From positions 27,988,001-28,052,000 of the forward strand of contig NC_070613.1 in NCBI RefSeq assembly GCF_027172205.1: a stretch of 64,000 bases of DNA, read 5' to 3'. Shown one piece after another: positions 38,401-60,793 of this stretch. Under the pieces are notes generated by a model. It searched no databases. It saw only the letters and a program-made list of their open reading frames with translations, and had not been told where the DNA came from. Each line of letters starts with the position of its first letter. The stretch's first letter is position 1. This stretch comes from Podarcis raffonei (lineage: Eukaryota > Chordata > Lepidosauria > Squamata > Lacertidae). The position numbers and the translations under genes are program-made.

Positions 38401-40730
38401 CCGGCTAAGCTCCCTTCACTGGCCGCCTCCCACCTTGTGCTCAGTTTCCTAGCCAAGCTAGAGTGTCATCCCGTAATGCGGGGATGGGGAGCCTTTGGCC
38501 TTCAAGAGATTGTTAACTACATCTCCCATCATCCCTGGCCATTGGCCATGTTGTCTGGGGCTGATAGGACACAGTAATTATTAGTTTTCTCATATATATG
38601 TCGGGGTGCTCAGTGAGGCCTGGTTCAGATGTAATGCTAAAATATAGGTTAGAATTGCATAAACTGGCTTTTTGAGAGAGGTTTTGCTTCCCAGCTTGTG
38701 TTGATGAACTACAGTTTGAACAAATCACAGTTTGGCTCCGTTGGGATGCAACAACAAACTGTGGTTAGTGTAAACCAGGAAGTAGCTGCTTCCAGTTTCC
38801 TCACAACTTTGCTGGATGGAGAGCAGGAGGTGCATGAGTCTGAGCCTCACACAGGCTCATTCTCATATGCTCAGCTACTGCTTAGACTTTTATTGGGACG
38901 ATAGCTGTTTGATATCTAATATACAGTGGTACCTCGCAAGACGAAATTAATTCATTCCGCGAGTCTTTTCGTCTTGCGAGGTTTTTCGTCTTGCGAAGCA
39001 CGGTCAGTCGCAACTGCACCTCTTCAAGCGGTTTTAAGAAAAAGGAAACAAACTCGCAAGACGTTTTCGTCTTGCGAAGCAAGCCCATAGGGAAATTCGT
39101 CTTGCAAAGCAACTCAAAAAACGAAAAACTCTTTCGTCTTGCGAGGCATTCGTCTTGCGAGGCATTCGTCTTGTGAGGTACCACTGTATTTCTTTGCAAA
39201 CGCCACACTGGCTGTTTTTCAGTGGAAGCAATTGTACAAGGCTAGGATCTTCATTCCACCCCCCCACCCCCCAATCTTCACATTGCAGAATTCTGATTAC
39301 TACTCACAGAACGCAACGTTCTGCACCACAGTTTGAAAACCAGTAGGTTTTGCATTTTATGAAATGTATGAAATACTTTCAATAGATGTGCTATTAATCC
39401 AATCTTAGCTTGTCTGTTCAGAACCATTGAGTTTAGATGGATTTATTTCCAACTAAGTGAACAGGATTGCAGCCTAAAACATATTTTCACGCAGCTTCTT
39501 TTGTCTTTCAGATTTTAGCTTTTATCCTTATCAGGAATATACCTGGCTATGCACGTTCTGTATATAGTTCATTTTTTGCTTGGTTTGGCAGAATTTCCCT
39601 TGAGGCAAGTAGTCTAATTTTATTGTAATTTAAAGGATCAAACACTTAAGTCTGTTTACAATAAAACTTTAGTCGATTTGTTATCTGGCATTATGTACAA
39701 TCGAGAATTGGGTGGCTTTACTATAGCTATTACGTGGTATAGATATAGAGGCACAAAAATGTTCCTCTAATATACCGCTTCATTTTTTAACAAAGCAATT
39801 TTGAATTTGTCCAGCTATGGGCATCTGGAATTTGGTGCTGACTATCTTAAATCCATCTCAGCTACCACCTGAAATACCAGCAATGTAACCAACCTCATAC
39901 CAAGTGATGAAAGACCTGCACAGCAACACAGCTGGCTTACAACTCAGGAAGCTTGAGTTCTGTGCATGGTTTCTGGAGGACACTGAGAAAGAGGACTCTT
40001 GTGTCTTTAACAGTTGTGTGTCAAGCAGAAATTCAACAAGTTAAATGTTTTCTAGTTTGGATGTAGAATTAAAGTGGGGGGGCAGGGTGAACTTTGCCTG
40101 TTGACCTTCTGGGTGGTAGATATTATTACCTGTTTTTGGCGCCTAATTCATTTTGGGGCCATACCTGCAAGAGAAGACACAAATTTGCCTAGGACACAAA
40201 GTATATGCAAACTTTTGGGACCTTGTGCCCTCTTTTGCAAGTGGGGCAAAGCGCATGGTCCATGTACCAGACCCAGGAAATCCTGTTGGTATTTCTGCAT
40301 AAGACGTTAGCCTGTATTAAAGTCTTTGTTGCTCTTGTGACACAAGCATGTCAGATATCTCATGATTTATAGCATATTTGCCTAGTGTTCCAAACCAGCT
40401 TTGGGCTTAAAGCTTATTTTCCTGATAAATGCAATTCTAACTTCATTTTTTCTCCCTTTCCAGCTCTTCATCTGTCAGTACCATATCTGGCTGGCAGCAG
40501 ATACCAAGGGGATCTTGGTTCTGATTCCTGGCAATCCCATGCTCAACATTATTGTCAGCACTTTTATATTTGTGTGTGTGGCGCATGAAATTTCCCTGAT
40601 CACAAATGATCTTGCACAGATGGTTGTTCCGAAAGATAATGCAACTCTGCTGAAAAGGTTGCTCTGTGTGGGTGGATTTTTTTCTGGACTTCTCTTTCTA
40701 TCGGCATTTCAAGAACAATCAAGGCATTAG
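14229..40730 (+). CDS. CASD1: CASD1, sialic acid O-acetyltransferase (complete, 18 coding exons)
   Basis: CASD1 transfers acetyl from acetyl-CoA to sialic acid in the Golgi, giving 9-O-acetylated sialoglycans. Joining 18 exons gives 798 residues (human is 797, from memory). Residues 1-44 form a short cytosolic head and a membrane anchor. The luminal SGNH-like catalytic domain spans roughly 45-310, with the GDSR block at 92-95 (nucleophile Ser94) and the SDGIHL block holding Asp270 and His273; all three catalytic residues are intact. From about 315 on the protein is a multipass membrane region similar to bacterial acyltransferase-3 proteins. All exons keep phase. All donors are GT except the one after exon 17, which is GC. 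The ATG at 14229 was chosen because it starts [20 protein letters not shown], as in other vertebrates, and sits in a TISU context. An upstream in-frame extension is discussed under findings. Confidence 0.96.
16627..16782 (+). mobile_element. tRNA-Lys-derived SINE
   Basis: The head is a clear tRNA-Lys(CTT) relative: TAGCTCAGTCAGCAGAG (box A), CTCTTAATCTCAGGG (anticodon arm) and GGGTTCAAGCCCC (box B). The tail reads GCATTGCAGGGGGTTGGACT and then CTTCCAACTCTACA. The tail module recurs at 27154-27224 and, reversed, at 36586-36652 and 50990-51135. The acceptor stem is degraded and it continues into the SINE tail, so this is not a working tRNA gene. Confidence 0.85.
16842..17660 (-). mobile_element. 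LINE fragment with reverse transcriptase FADD motif
   Basis: Read on the minus strand, the high-coordinate end encodes FADDGPL (FADD at 17634-17645), the catalytic box of reverse transcriptase. The low-coordinate end encodes a Cys-rich motif, [19 protein letters not shown], similar to the C-terminal zinc-finger-like signature (CxxC ... GLxSHxRxC) seen in several non-LTR elements. The frame between is interrupted more than once and some of the region is shortened. The clade was not assigned. Confidence 0.65.
19395..19491 (+). CDS. CASD1: CASD1 coding exon 2
   Basis: Completes Gly45 and encodes residues 46-76 plus two bases of Ser77, including [15 protein letters not shown]. The acceptor is a T-rich tract ending TTAAG; the donor is GTAAGG at 19492. 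Confidence 0.95.
20228..20375 (+). mobile_element. Sauropsid interspersed repeat, family not named
   Basis: It reads GGCCCATCTAGTCCAGCATC, then CTGTTCTCGCAGTGGCTGAC, then CCAGATGCCTGTGGGAAGCC. I recall this phrase set as abundant in reptile genomes. A related reversed piece is at about 63728-63785. It may be a LINE 3' section. Confidence 0.5.
20660..20780 (+). CDS. CASD1: CASD1 coding exon 3 (catalytic serine)
   Basis: Encodes the end of Ser77 through Lys117. It holds [13 protein letters not shown] with Ser94, the acetyl-accepting nucleophile. The acceptor is TTTTTACAG; the donor GTATGG lies at 20781; it ends in phase 0. Confidence 0.96.
22637..22681 (+). CDS. CASD1: CASD1 coding exon 4
   Basis: A small 45-base exon encoding residues 118-132, [15 protein letters not shown]. 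It is flanked by TTTGACAG and GTAAGC and keeps phase 0 on both sides, so skipping would not shift the frame. Confidence 0.93.
22735..23345 (-). mobile_element. L2-like LINE 3' end(s), antisense
   Basis: It has an AT-rich TTTATTTATTTATA tail at the low end, then TATATCCCACCTTTCCTCC, typical of LINE 3' termini on the minus strand. Further right, the reverse complement contains a GAATTGCATTGGCTGCCAAT stretch that reads as the HWLP motif near the end of L2/CR1-group reverse transcriptases. Two partly overlapping copies may be present. Confidence 0.55.
23827..23889 (+). CDS. CASD1: CASD1 coding exon 5
   Basis: 63 bases, residues 133-153 ([20 protein letters not shown] plus a final E). The acceptor is CCCCTCAG; the donor GTGAGT is at 23890. 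A DNA transposon begins only 40 bases later. Confidence 0.94.
23930..24512. mobile_element. hAT-type DNA transposon with 8-bp target duplication
   Basis: The ends are CAGTGGTTTTCAACTAGTG at the left and, reversed, CAGAGGTTTTCAACCATTT at the right. It is bordered by CTTTATGA (23922-23929) and CTTTATGG (24513-24520), an 8-bp duplication with one difference. CAG...CTG-like ends and 8-bp duplications are the hallmark of hAT elements. The GC-rich interior of about 540 bases has frames on both strands but no transposase motif, so this is a non-autonomous copy. Confidence 0.85.
25029..25073 (+). CDS. CASD1: CASD1 coding exon 6
   Basis: 45 bases, residues 154-168 ([15 protein letters not shown]). 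The acceptor is TTCCATAG; the donor is GTAAGC at 25074. Phase 0 on both sides. Confidence 0.94.
25692..25815 (+). CDS. CASD1: CASD1 coding exon 7
   Basis: Residues 169-209 and one base of Asp210. It starts [17 protein letters not shown] and ends SSDVYWVLQ. The acceptor is CTCTTTTAG; the donor is GTAAAA at 25816. Confidence 0.95.
26859..26887. repeat. (ATGT)n microsatellite
   Basis: About seven GTAT/ATGT units, 45 bases upstream of CASD1 exon 8. It could vary in length between individuals. Confidence 0.9.
26931..27145 (+). CDS. CASD1: CASD1 coding exon 8 (catalytic Asp and His)
   Basis: Completes Asp210 and encodes residues 211-281. The segment [14 protein letters not shown] carries Asp270 and His273, which activate Ser94. 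The donor is GTAAGT at 27146, and a SINE tail starts about 8 bases into the intron. Confidence 0.96.
27154..27224 (+). mobile_element. SINE tail next to a CASD1 splice donor
   Basis: CTGCATTGCAGGGGGTTG, then CCCTTCCAGCTCTACA, then TTGATTCTATT. This is the 3' module of the tRNA-Lys SINE at 16627, lacking the tRNA head. It starts within ten bases of the exon 8 donor. Confidence 0.7.
27295..27836 (+). mobile_element. L2-like LINE 3' end, split by an LTR
   Basis: The left piece (TTTTTAATGGGTTTTTAATA) and the right piece (GTAAATTGTTGTAACGCTCC, then CCTTAGGGGGAAGGGTGGGT and an AATAAATTAAAATAATAAT tail) are the two halves of one LINE 3'UTR. The LTR at 27378-27760 separates them. Confidence 0.6.
27378..27760 (-). 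mobile_element. Solo LTR of an LTR retrotransposon (fossil)
   Basis: A 383-base block with inverted ends TGTCAG and CTGACA, bordered by identical 5-base duplications GTATT (27373-27377 and 27761-27765). A poly(A) signal in minus-strand reading near 27445 suggests minus orientation. No internal coding part is present, as expected after recombination between two LTRs. Family is Ty3/gypsy or endogenous retrovirus, undecided. Identical duplications suggest moderate or young age, and certainly younger than the LINE it split. Confidence 0.75.
28800..29225 (+). CDS. CASD1: CASD1 coding exon 9
   Basis: The largest coding exon, 142 codons, residues 282-423. It starts [19 protein letters not shown]. 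It crosses from the luminal domain into the membrane region, with a hydrophobic segment near 315-333 and another near 402-416 ([16 protein letters not shown]). The acceptor is CCTGGACAG; the donor is GTAAGC at 29226. Confidence 0.96.
30038..30127 (+). CDS. CASD1: CASD1 coding exon 10
   Basis: 30 codons, residues 424-453: [20 protein letters not shown] and on to HISGAST. The acceptor is TTGCACAG; the donor is GTAAGT at 30128. Confidence 0.95.
30840..30880. repeat. (AAAT)n microsatellite
   Basis: About ten AAAT units in CASD1 intron 10. Confidence 0.95.
31380..31499 (+). CDS. CASD1: CASD1 coding exon 11
   Basis: 40 codons, residues 454-493, starting [20 protein letters not shown]. The acceptor is TATTAATAG; the donor is GTAAGA at 31500. 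Confidence 0.95.
31692..31826. mobile_element. Hairpin hAT-like MITE (truncated at left)
   Basis: Shares the core CCATAATCCCTGACCACTGG and GATGGGAGTTGTAGTCC with the element at 59112-59247. The left end lacks the outer part of the inverted repeat. Confidence 0.65.
31925..32212 (+). mobile_element. L2-like LINE 3' end
   Basis: GAGGGCCTTCTCTGTGGTAG at the start is the LINE coding end seen again near 50360 and 60545. The 3' part has CTGGCTTTTGACATTTGA, GTGACCCGCCCTGGGATTTT and an ATAATTAAAAAATAATAAT tail. Confidence 0.65.
32745..32901 (+). CDS. CASD1: CASD1 coding exon 12
   Basis: Residues 494-545 plus one base of Gly546. Very hydrophobic, spanning two likely membrane segments ([20 protein letters not shown] and then [14 protein letters not shown]). 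The acceptor is TTTAACAG; the donor is GTAAAT at 32902. Confidence 0.95.
32902..34128 (+). other. CASD1: CASD1 intron 12
   Basis: 1.2 kb intron. I recognise no mobile element with confidence and no coding exon. Confidence 0.6.
34129..34208 (+). CDS. CASD1: CASD1 coding exon 13
   Basis: Completes Gly546 and encodes residues 547-572 ([20 protein letters not shown] and on to LAYSQ), another membrane segment. The acceptor is TTGTCCACAG; the donor is GTTTGT at 34209, which is weaker than the others. Confidence 0.94.
35382..35446. repeat. (TG)n microsatellite
   Basis: About 31 TG units with one interruption, in CASD1 intron 13. Confidence 0.95.
36370..36471 (+). CDS. CASD1: CASD1 coding exon 14
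   Basis: 34 codons, residues 573-606, containing [20 protein letters not shown] and [11 protein letters not shown]. The acceptor is TTATTACAG; the donor is GTATGT at 36472. Confidence 0.95.
36586..36652 (-). mobile_element. SINE tail, antisense
   Basis: TAGCTGGAATGGAACCCGAG and then CCAACCCCCTGCAATGCAGG, the reverse of the tRNA-Lys SINE tail module. Confidence 0.65.
36775..36914. mobile_element. Hairpin hAT-like MITE
   Basis: Starts CAGTGGTAGGGGACCTGTGG and ends ACAGGTTCCCCAGAGCTG, inverted ends of the same family as 59112-59247. The flanking octamers CTGTAAGC and CTATAAAT agree in five positions, so it is an older copy. Confidence 0.65.
37175..37315 (+). CDS. CASD1: CASD1 coding exon 15
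   Basis: 47 codons, residues 607-653. Starts [20 protein letters not shown] and ends [11 protein letters not shown], giving membrane segments on both sides of a polar loop. The acceptor is CTCTTGCAG; the donor is GTAAGT at 37316. Confidence 0.95.
37785..37875 (+). mobile_element. LINE 3' tail fragment
   Basis: TAAGCCACTTTGAGTCCTAG and then AGGCGGGGTATAAATAAATA, a typical terminal module of L2/CR1-group elements. It ends 19 bases before CASD1 exon 16. Confidence 0.55.
37894..37971 (+). CDS. CASD1: CASD1 coding exon 16
   Basis: 26 codons, residues 654-679 ([20 protein letters not shown] and on to SVSVVQ). The acceptor is TTATATTTTAG; the donor is GTAATT at 37972. Confidence 0.95.
38484..38575. 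mobile_element. Hairpin MITE, half copy
   Basis: GGGGAGCCTTTGGCC and TCCCATCATCCCTGGCCATT, the left half of the palindromic hAT-like family. Confidence 0.55.
38922..39188. mobile_element. Palindromic TA-flanked MITE with internal repeats
   Basis: CAGTGGTACCTCGCAAGACG at 38924 is mirrored by CGTCTTGTGAGGTACCACTG ending at 39186, with TA on both sides. The short phrase CGTCTTGCGA recurs several times in the interior in either orientation, including near-exact tandem copies at the right end. The TA duplication points to the Tc1/mariner superfamily. The copy is well preserved and CpG-rich, hence fairly young. Confidence 0.8.
39512..39604 (+). CDS. CASD1: CASD1 coding exon 17 (followed by a GC donor)
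   Basis: 31 codons, residues 680-710 ([20 protein letters not shown] and on to FGRISLE). The donor reads GAG/GCAAGT at 39605, a GC donor with an otherwise ideal consensus. The next exon restores the conserved FICQYHIWL frame, so the junction is firm. Confidence 0.95.
40464..40730 (+). CDS. CASD1: CASD1 coding exon 18 (last)
   Basis: Residues 711-798 and the TAG stop at 40728-40730. It begins [20 protein letters not shown], and ends with a membrane segment near [14 protein letters not shown] and a polar tail EQSRH. The acceptor is CCCTTTCCAG. Confidence 0.96.
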   Translation, partial: LFICQYHIWLAADTKGILVLIPGNPMLNIIVSTFIFVCVAHEISLITNDLAQMVVPKDNATLLKRLLCVGGFFSGLLFLSAFQEQSRH

Positions 40731-41398
40731 CGTTCAATAAATCCGGAAAGCTTTGCTTCAAGCTTACATTGTGTTTGCCTGAGCCCAAAACTAAAGAAAT
40801 AAAAATCAACTGGAATTACACAAACCAACCACAACTTCTCTGTGTCTGGGCAACGAAGGAAAGCTATCAAAATGAAGGCAACTGAACACAGACATGGTGG
40901 AAATGTCACTCCTTTGCAGGGGGATATCCACCCACTAAAGGAAGAAGAAACAGAAACACACTGTATACTACTGCGTGTGAAAAAAGACATATTTTCTACT
41001 TGAGCGTTTTTCTGGTTTACATCTCTCCCAATAATTAAAGAATGGAGTGTGATTTGCTCAAGAGGCATTTAGAGACTATTGTGTCAATTTTACATTGAGA
41101 CATTATCAAATTGTTAATAATTACTAGCATATCATAACTGATGCATTTGTATGTTTCAAAGAACTGCTTTTATTGCAAGAAGTAAAACAGACCCTGATCC
41201 TGGAGCCTTAAAGGCAGTTAAATTCCTGTCAGTTTACTTAAGGAAGCCAGTTGATTATCTGTGGACAGCACCGTGTTAAATGGGTTAACAGCTGTAGCCT
41301 TTTCTTTAAAGAATTCAGCATCAATGTGGTCAGGTTTTTCTTACTATTTTTGGAGAATTTCTGAAGGTAAGAGGTTAGTAACTTGTTTCTGGTTAATG

Positions 41399-41521
41399 CA
41401 GTGGTAGCCAATTTGACACCCCCCCACCACCATTTTGTGAGCAGCTCACATTATCTGTGACCACTGGCCATGCTGCCTGGGGCTGATGGGGAATTATAGT
41501 CCATAACATTGGCTACCCCTG
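41399..41521. mobile_element. hAT-like MITE in the CASD1 3'UTR
   Basis: Ends CAGTGGTAGCCAAT and ATTGGCTACCCCTG are inverted. The flanking octamers GGTTAATG and GATTACTG agree at six of eight positions. Core TGACCACTGGCCATGCTG marks the same family as 59112-59247. Confidence 0.7.
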
Positions 41522-43441
41522 GATTACTGGTTTTTTATGGCTACTACATATCTAGGAAAGCCTTCAAGCACTGGAGGAAGATCACATTAATTTATAATCT
41601 TATCCATGTTTACAAAGTGTATAGCATAGCATTTCAATTATCCATTTTCATTCATTTTCCTAAGTTTTCATAAGTAACATTAATTTTGAATGTTTGAGTG
41701 GTCTCATGTTGATTTTCCTAAAATCATTGCTTTTTCATCACTGTTTTTAGTTTACATAATCAGTGCTTTGTATCTTACAATATTGGTTTCCAAAGTTCAC
41801 TGAAAATGAAAAGTCCCCTGCCCCTCTCCTATCACATTTTCCTTTTGTCTCCTGTCATAGGATTGTACTCACCCCTTCTAAAAAAATGAGGCAGCTAGGA
41901 TAACATTCAACTGTGCCCCTTCTCCAGCTGCAAGTAACTGCATAGGAATTGGAAATGTTTGTATCACACACACTTCAATGAAGAGGTCAGGTACCTTGCT
42001 ATGAGTATTATGATCCTGGTGTTTTTGTGTGTGTGTTTTTCATTTTGGTAGGAACAGGTTATTATCTTGCATTAGAGTACATGAGAAGAGTATTTTACTA
42101 GTGTCTATTTTTAAAGGGCTGCAGCCAGACAGTGTGTTAAAATCAGCATAGTTTTTCTATTCTTAATGGATAGATTAAACAAGCTTTACATTCTAAAATG
42201 TTAGTTTTCTGTTCTGGCCTTTAGGATTACATCATTTCTAATGTTCTCAATTTACGCTAGTTACAATCTTAAGCGTGCTGTGCAGATGTGGAAACTCCAG
42301 CAGTTCAGGTTGAAGGAACAGATTGCAGCATAATGGAGCTGAATTATTTTTATCCTTTTGAATTCATTATTCTAGCCGTATTTTGGGCAGCCTCAAGGTA
42401 CATTAAAGTAGTAATAGGACAAGTACAAATCCTAGACACCATCCTAATATCTGTACATCATGTAGGGGTTATGATTCAAATTTCATGCTGAGCTTCCTTT
42501 TCAGAAGCTGTCCCTGGAGTATCTCAAATTGCTGTTTGAGCAGTGCCAATTTCAACAGGCAGTTTGGGGATTCTTATAGGGAAATAGTGAGCATCTACCA
42601 GTGATATCTTCACCCTTTATAAAGTTCTTGTGCCCAGGCCCCATTGATAGGAGTTTTAAATAGCATTTTTGGATTGCTGGGGGAAGGTAACTTTTGCAGA
42701 GAGACTTTGGCTAAAAGAAAATATAGGTGCACACCTAGGAGTGGGGCGCTTGATCCTTTTGAGTCTTGGCCTCAGTGGTTGTCTCTGCTACGCTTGTATG
42801 CTGCATATGATTTTAGGGCTTGAAAGAATGAAGACAGTATTGTTTTCAATGCATATACACAATTTTAGGTAATGATGAAACAGTATGGCTTTTCCTTTAT
42901 GGGCTGCATTTCTGATGTATACTTTTGACAGGGGCAACTTTGGAATCCTGTCACAGAACGTCAAATTGAAATATAATTGCGGGGAAGGGTGGATCCCACT
43001 AAATAAATGATGGATCTCAAATGAATTTCATTTAATGCTCAAGTTGAACAGTCCTTGCACTGTTAACAAACTACAGTGTGCAAGCTCCATACACAGTTGC
43101 CAGTTTATTCACAATCGTGTAAAACTGTTCTTCGCCACTGATTGTTGCATTTGATTTTTTGTTTTTCACTTCAGTTTAGCTAAGCCAGTGAATGTTGGCA
43201 AGCCCATGGGCAGCATGTACAATTGACTTGTAACATTTAAGGAGTGAGATGACTTTACTTAGGGGTGGGAACTTTGTTATGTTTATAAACCAAGTATTGT
43301 AGATATTTTATTTATCTGTTGTACAGATTTGGTTAAAGATTATTTTTTAGGTTTGAAATATTGCACTTGTTTGCTATTACTGTATGTGGATAAAATATAT
43401 TTTCTTTTAAAGTTATGTGAAAAATATGAAGTAATTTAAAC

Positions 43442-43447
43442 ATTAAA
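43442..43447 (+). terminator. CASD1: Distal CASD1 poly(A) signal ATTAAA
   Basis: The common ATTAAA variant, with a GT-rich downstream element within about 25 bases. It is the best candidate for the main 3' end. Confidence 0.55.
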
Positions 43448-44159
43448 TAAGTGTGCTGTGGGTGCCTATTTTTGTACTGGAAGGAGCATCAATTAAGCAG
43501 AAGTGTGTATGTGTGGTATTTTTTTCTAAGGAGTCTAATACTTGATTTGAATTCTGTATTCTAATTTGTGAGAATACTGAAATAATACAAACGTTGGGGT
43601 TATGCAGAAAATTGCAGATGAGCTGTTAGGGGACGATCTTTAAGGACTGCAGTAACCAAAGGTTTCTGCCAGTAATTCACTTTTTCCCTGCCAACTTCTG
43701 AATGGCAGTGTAGCTACAGATTCCAAAATTCCTTACTCAGCAGACTATATTATGATAGCACTTGAGTGCTCATTTTTCCCAGTTATTACCATAGGTTGAA
43801 CTAAGTAAACCAACCACATAAGCATATAAAGGACTATTTTAGCATTATGTCAAGGTCACATTGTCTATTTAGCATGCTTCTGCCATGATTTAAAATAAAT
43901 GTAACTACCTAACCCAGCAGTTCTCAACACAATAATAGCATGTATTGCACCAAGATTATTCTTTTTCCTAAGAATTATTCAGAAATTACTCATGAGACTA
44001 ACTAGAGATGCGAATATCCAGAAGAAGAAAAAACACAGAAAAAATGTGAGGAAATCTCCCACCCCCCCAAAAAAATTTTCCCTGTGGCCTTCATATCTCT
44101 TAAGTCCTAACATTTCTCTCCTTTACATAGTATATACTGCTTTAAAACCCATGTAAGAA

Positions 44160-44429
44160 AGAGCCAATAGTTTAATATTTGTTTATTTTAAATATAACAA
44201 ATATAAAAATTACCATTTTATAAATTTGTTGAAAGTGTCCAAAGTACAAAAAAATACAGTAAATTTAGTAATATGGAAATGATTACCATCTGACACTGGA
44301 ATATTTAACACGAGGCATGCATACGCCATCAGAAAAACTCAAGCATCACTGAAGCAGATAAGGAAATAAAAGATGATATTGGCTGTTTTATTTAATTACA
44401 AATTAATCGCCTCTGTAAGTTTTCTTTCC
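44160..44429 (-). other. SGCE: SGCE 3'UTR (probable)
   Basis: Minus-strand AATAAA hexamers occur at 44392-44387, only about 40 bases after the stop, and at 44187-44182. A short 3'UTR is usual for this gene. The end is therefore placed between about 44370 and 44160. Confidence 0.5.
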
Positions 44430-59739
<15,310 letters not shown>

Positions 59740-60464
59740 CTGGGAAAGGAGGAGCAGAGAGAAGAGGAAGGGTATGAAAAGGTAGGACACATTCAAAATG
59801 CCACTACGTTCAAAGCTGCGGCAAGTCATTTTTGGGAAAAGGGAAGCAGAAAAGGATGTCCCTATTAATGACAAGTTAAGAAGTGGACGAGGACGACAGA
59901 AGACACGCAAAGCAATGCTTCTTCTTTCTTATGTATGCTAACAACTCCTATGCATGCGTAAGCAGCAATCAAAATTCAACCATTTAGCATGTCGCTGACA
60001 AAGAAGCAATTATTCTGCTTTGTCCTTTTGAGTATTGTAAAGAATTATAATTTGTATCAGTTAACTATGCATTGTGGAGGGTAGTGGGTTTTGTTTTTAT
60101 TTTTGCATATTTTGATAAAAAAAGAAGTTGAACAACAGGTATCGCCTTACAGTCTACTTGAAAGCAAATCCTATCGATTCCAATAGGAATTACTTCCATG
60201 CTTAGGAAAGCAGCGTAAAGAAGTTAAAATTAAATAACAAACAAAAGCGTGACGGAAGGCGTTTCAGTATTATAATGAATAATCTATAATACATAATATA
60301 ATACATAATCTATGTGCTCTATGTTGGTCTCCATTGTTGCTATCTTTTCCATCCATAGAGGAATATTTTCTCAATGACCTAGTTCACACATCACAGTAAA
60401 CAATATTTAACAACCAATTGTTTAATGTAATTGCACCATAATTTCTTGCTCCATATCTCCCCTG

Positions 60465-60793
60465 CTCCTGTTGCACGGCAAGGAAACAAGCTAAAGGTCC
60501 AGCTCCGAGGGCCTTCTGGCGGTTCCCTCACTGCGAGAAGTGAGGTTACAGGGAACCAGGCAGAGGGCCTTCTCGGTAGTGGCACCCACCCTGTGGAACG
60601 CCCTTCCCTCAGATGTCAAGGAAATAAACAGCTATCCGACTTTTAGAAGACATCTGAAGGCAGCCCTGTTTAGGGAAGTTTTTAATGTTTGAAGTTTTAT
60701 TCTGTTTTAAATGTTCTGTTGAAAGCTGCCCAGAGTAGCTGGGGAAACCCAGCCAGATGGGCGAGGTAGAAATAATAAATTATTATTATATAA
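60465..60793 (+). mobile_element. L2/CR1-group LINE 3' end
   Basis: GAGGGCCTTCTGGCGGTTCC, CAGAGGGCCTTCTCGGTAGT, CTGTGGAACGCCCTTCCCTC and the terminal CAGCCAGATGGGCGAGGTAG with an AATAATAAATTATTATTAT tail. The same family as 46014-46628, in the opposite orientation. Confidence 0.75.

Larger units (their letters stand above)
40731..43465 (+). other. CASD1: CASD1 3'UTR (probable extent)
   Basis: No other gene fits on this strand. Candidate poly(A) signals are AATAAA at 40736-40741 and 40798-40803, and a distal ATTAAA at 43442-43447 followed by a GT-rich stretch (GTGTGCTGTGGGTG). The distal site would give a 3'UTR of about 2.7 kb. It contains a hAT-like MITE at 41399-41521. The end point is inferred. 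Confidence 0.6.

Noticed and set aside
38924-39186. Regularly spaced short repeats resembling a CRISPR array
   Set aside because: Repeats occur in both orientations inside a palindromic MITE with TA flanks; the genome is a vertebrate nuclear one.
39605-39612. GT dinucleotide a few bases after CASD1 exon 17 as an alternative donor
   Set aside because: Using it would shift the reading frame and destroy the conserved LFICQYHIW junction; the GC donor has the better consensus.
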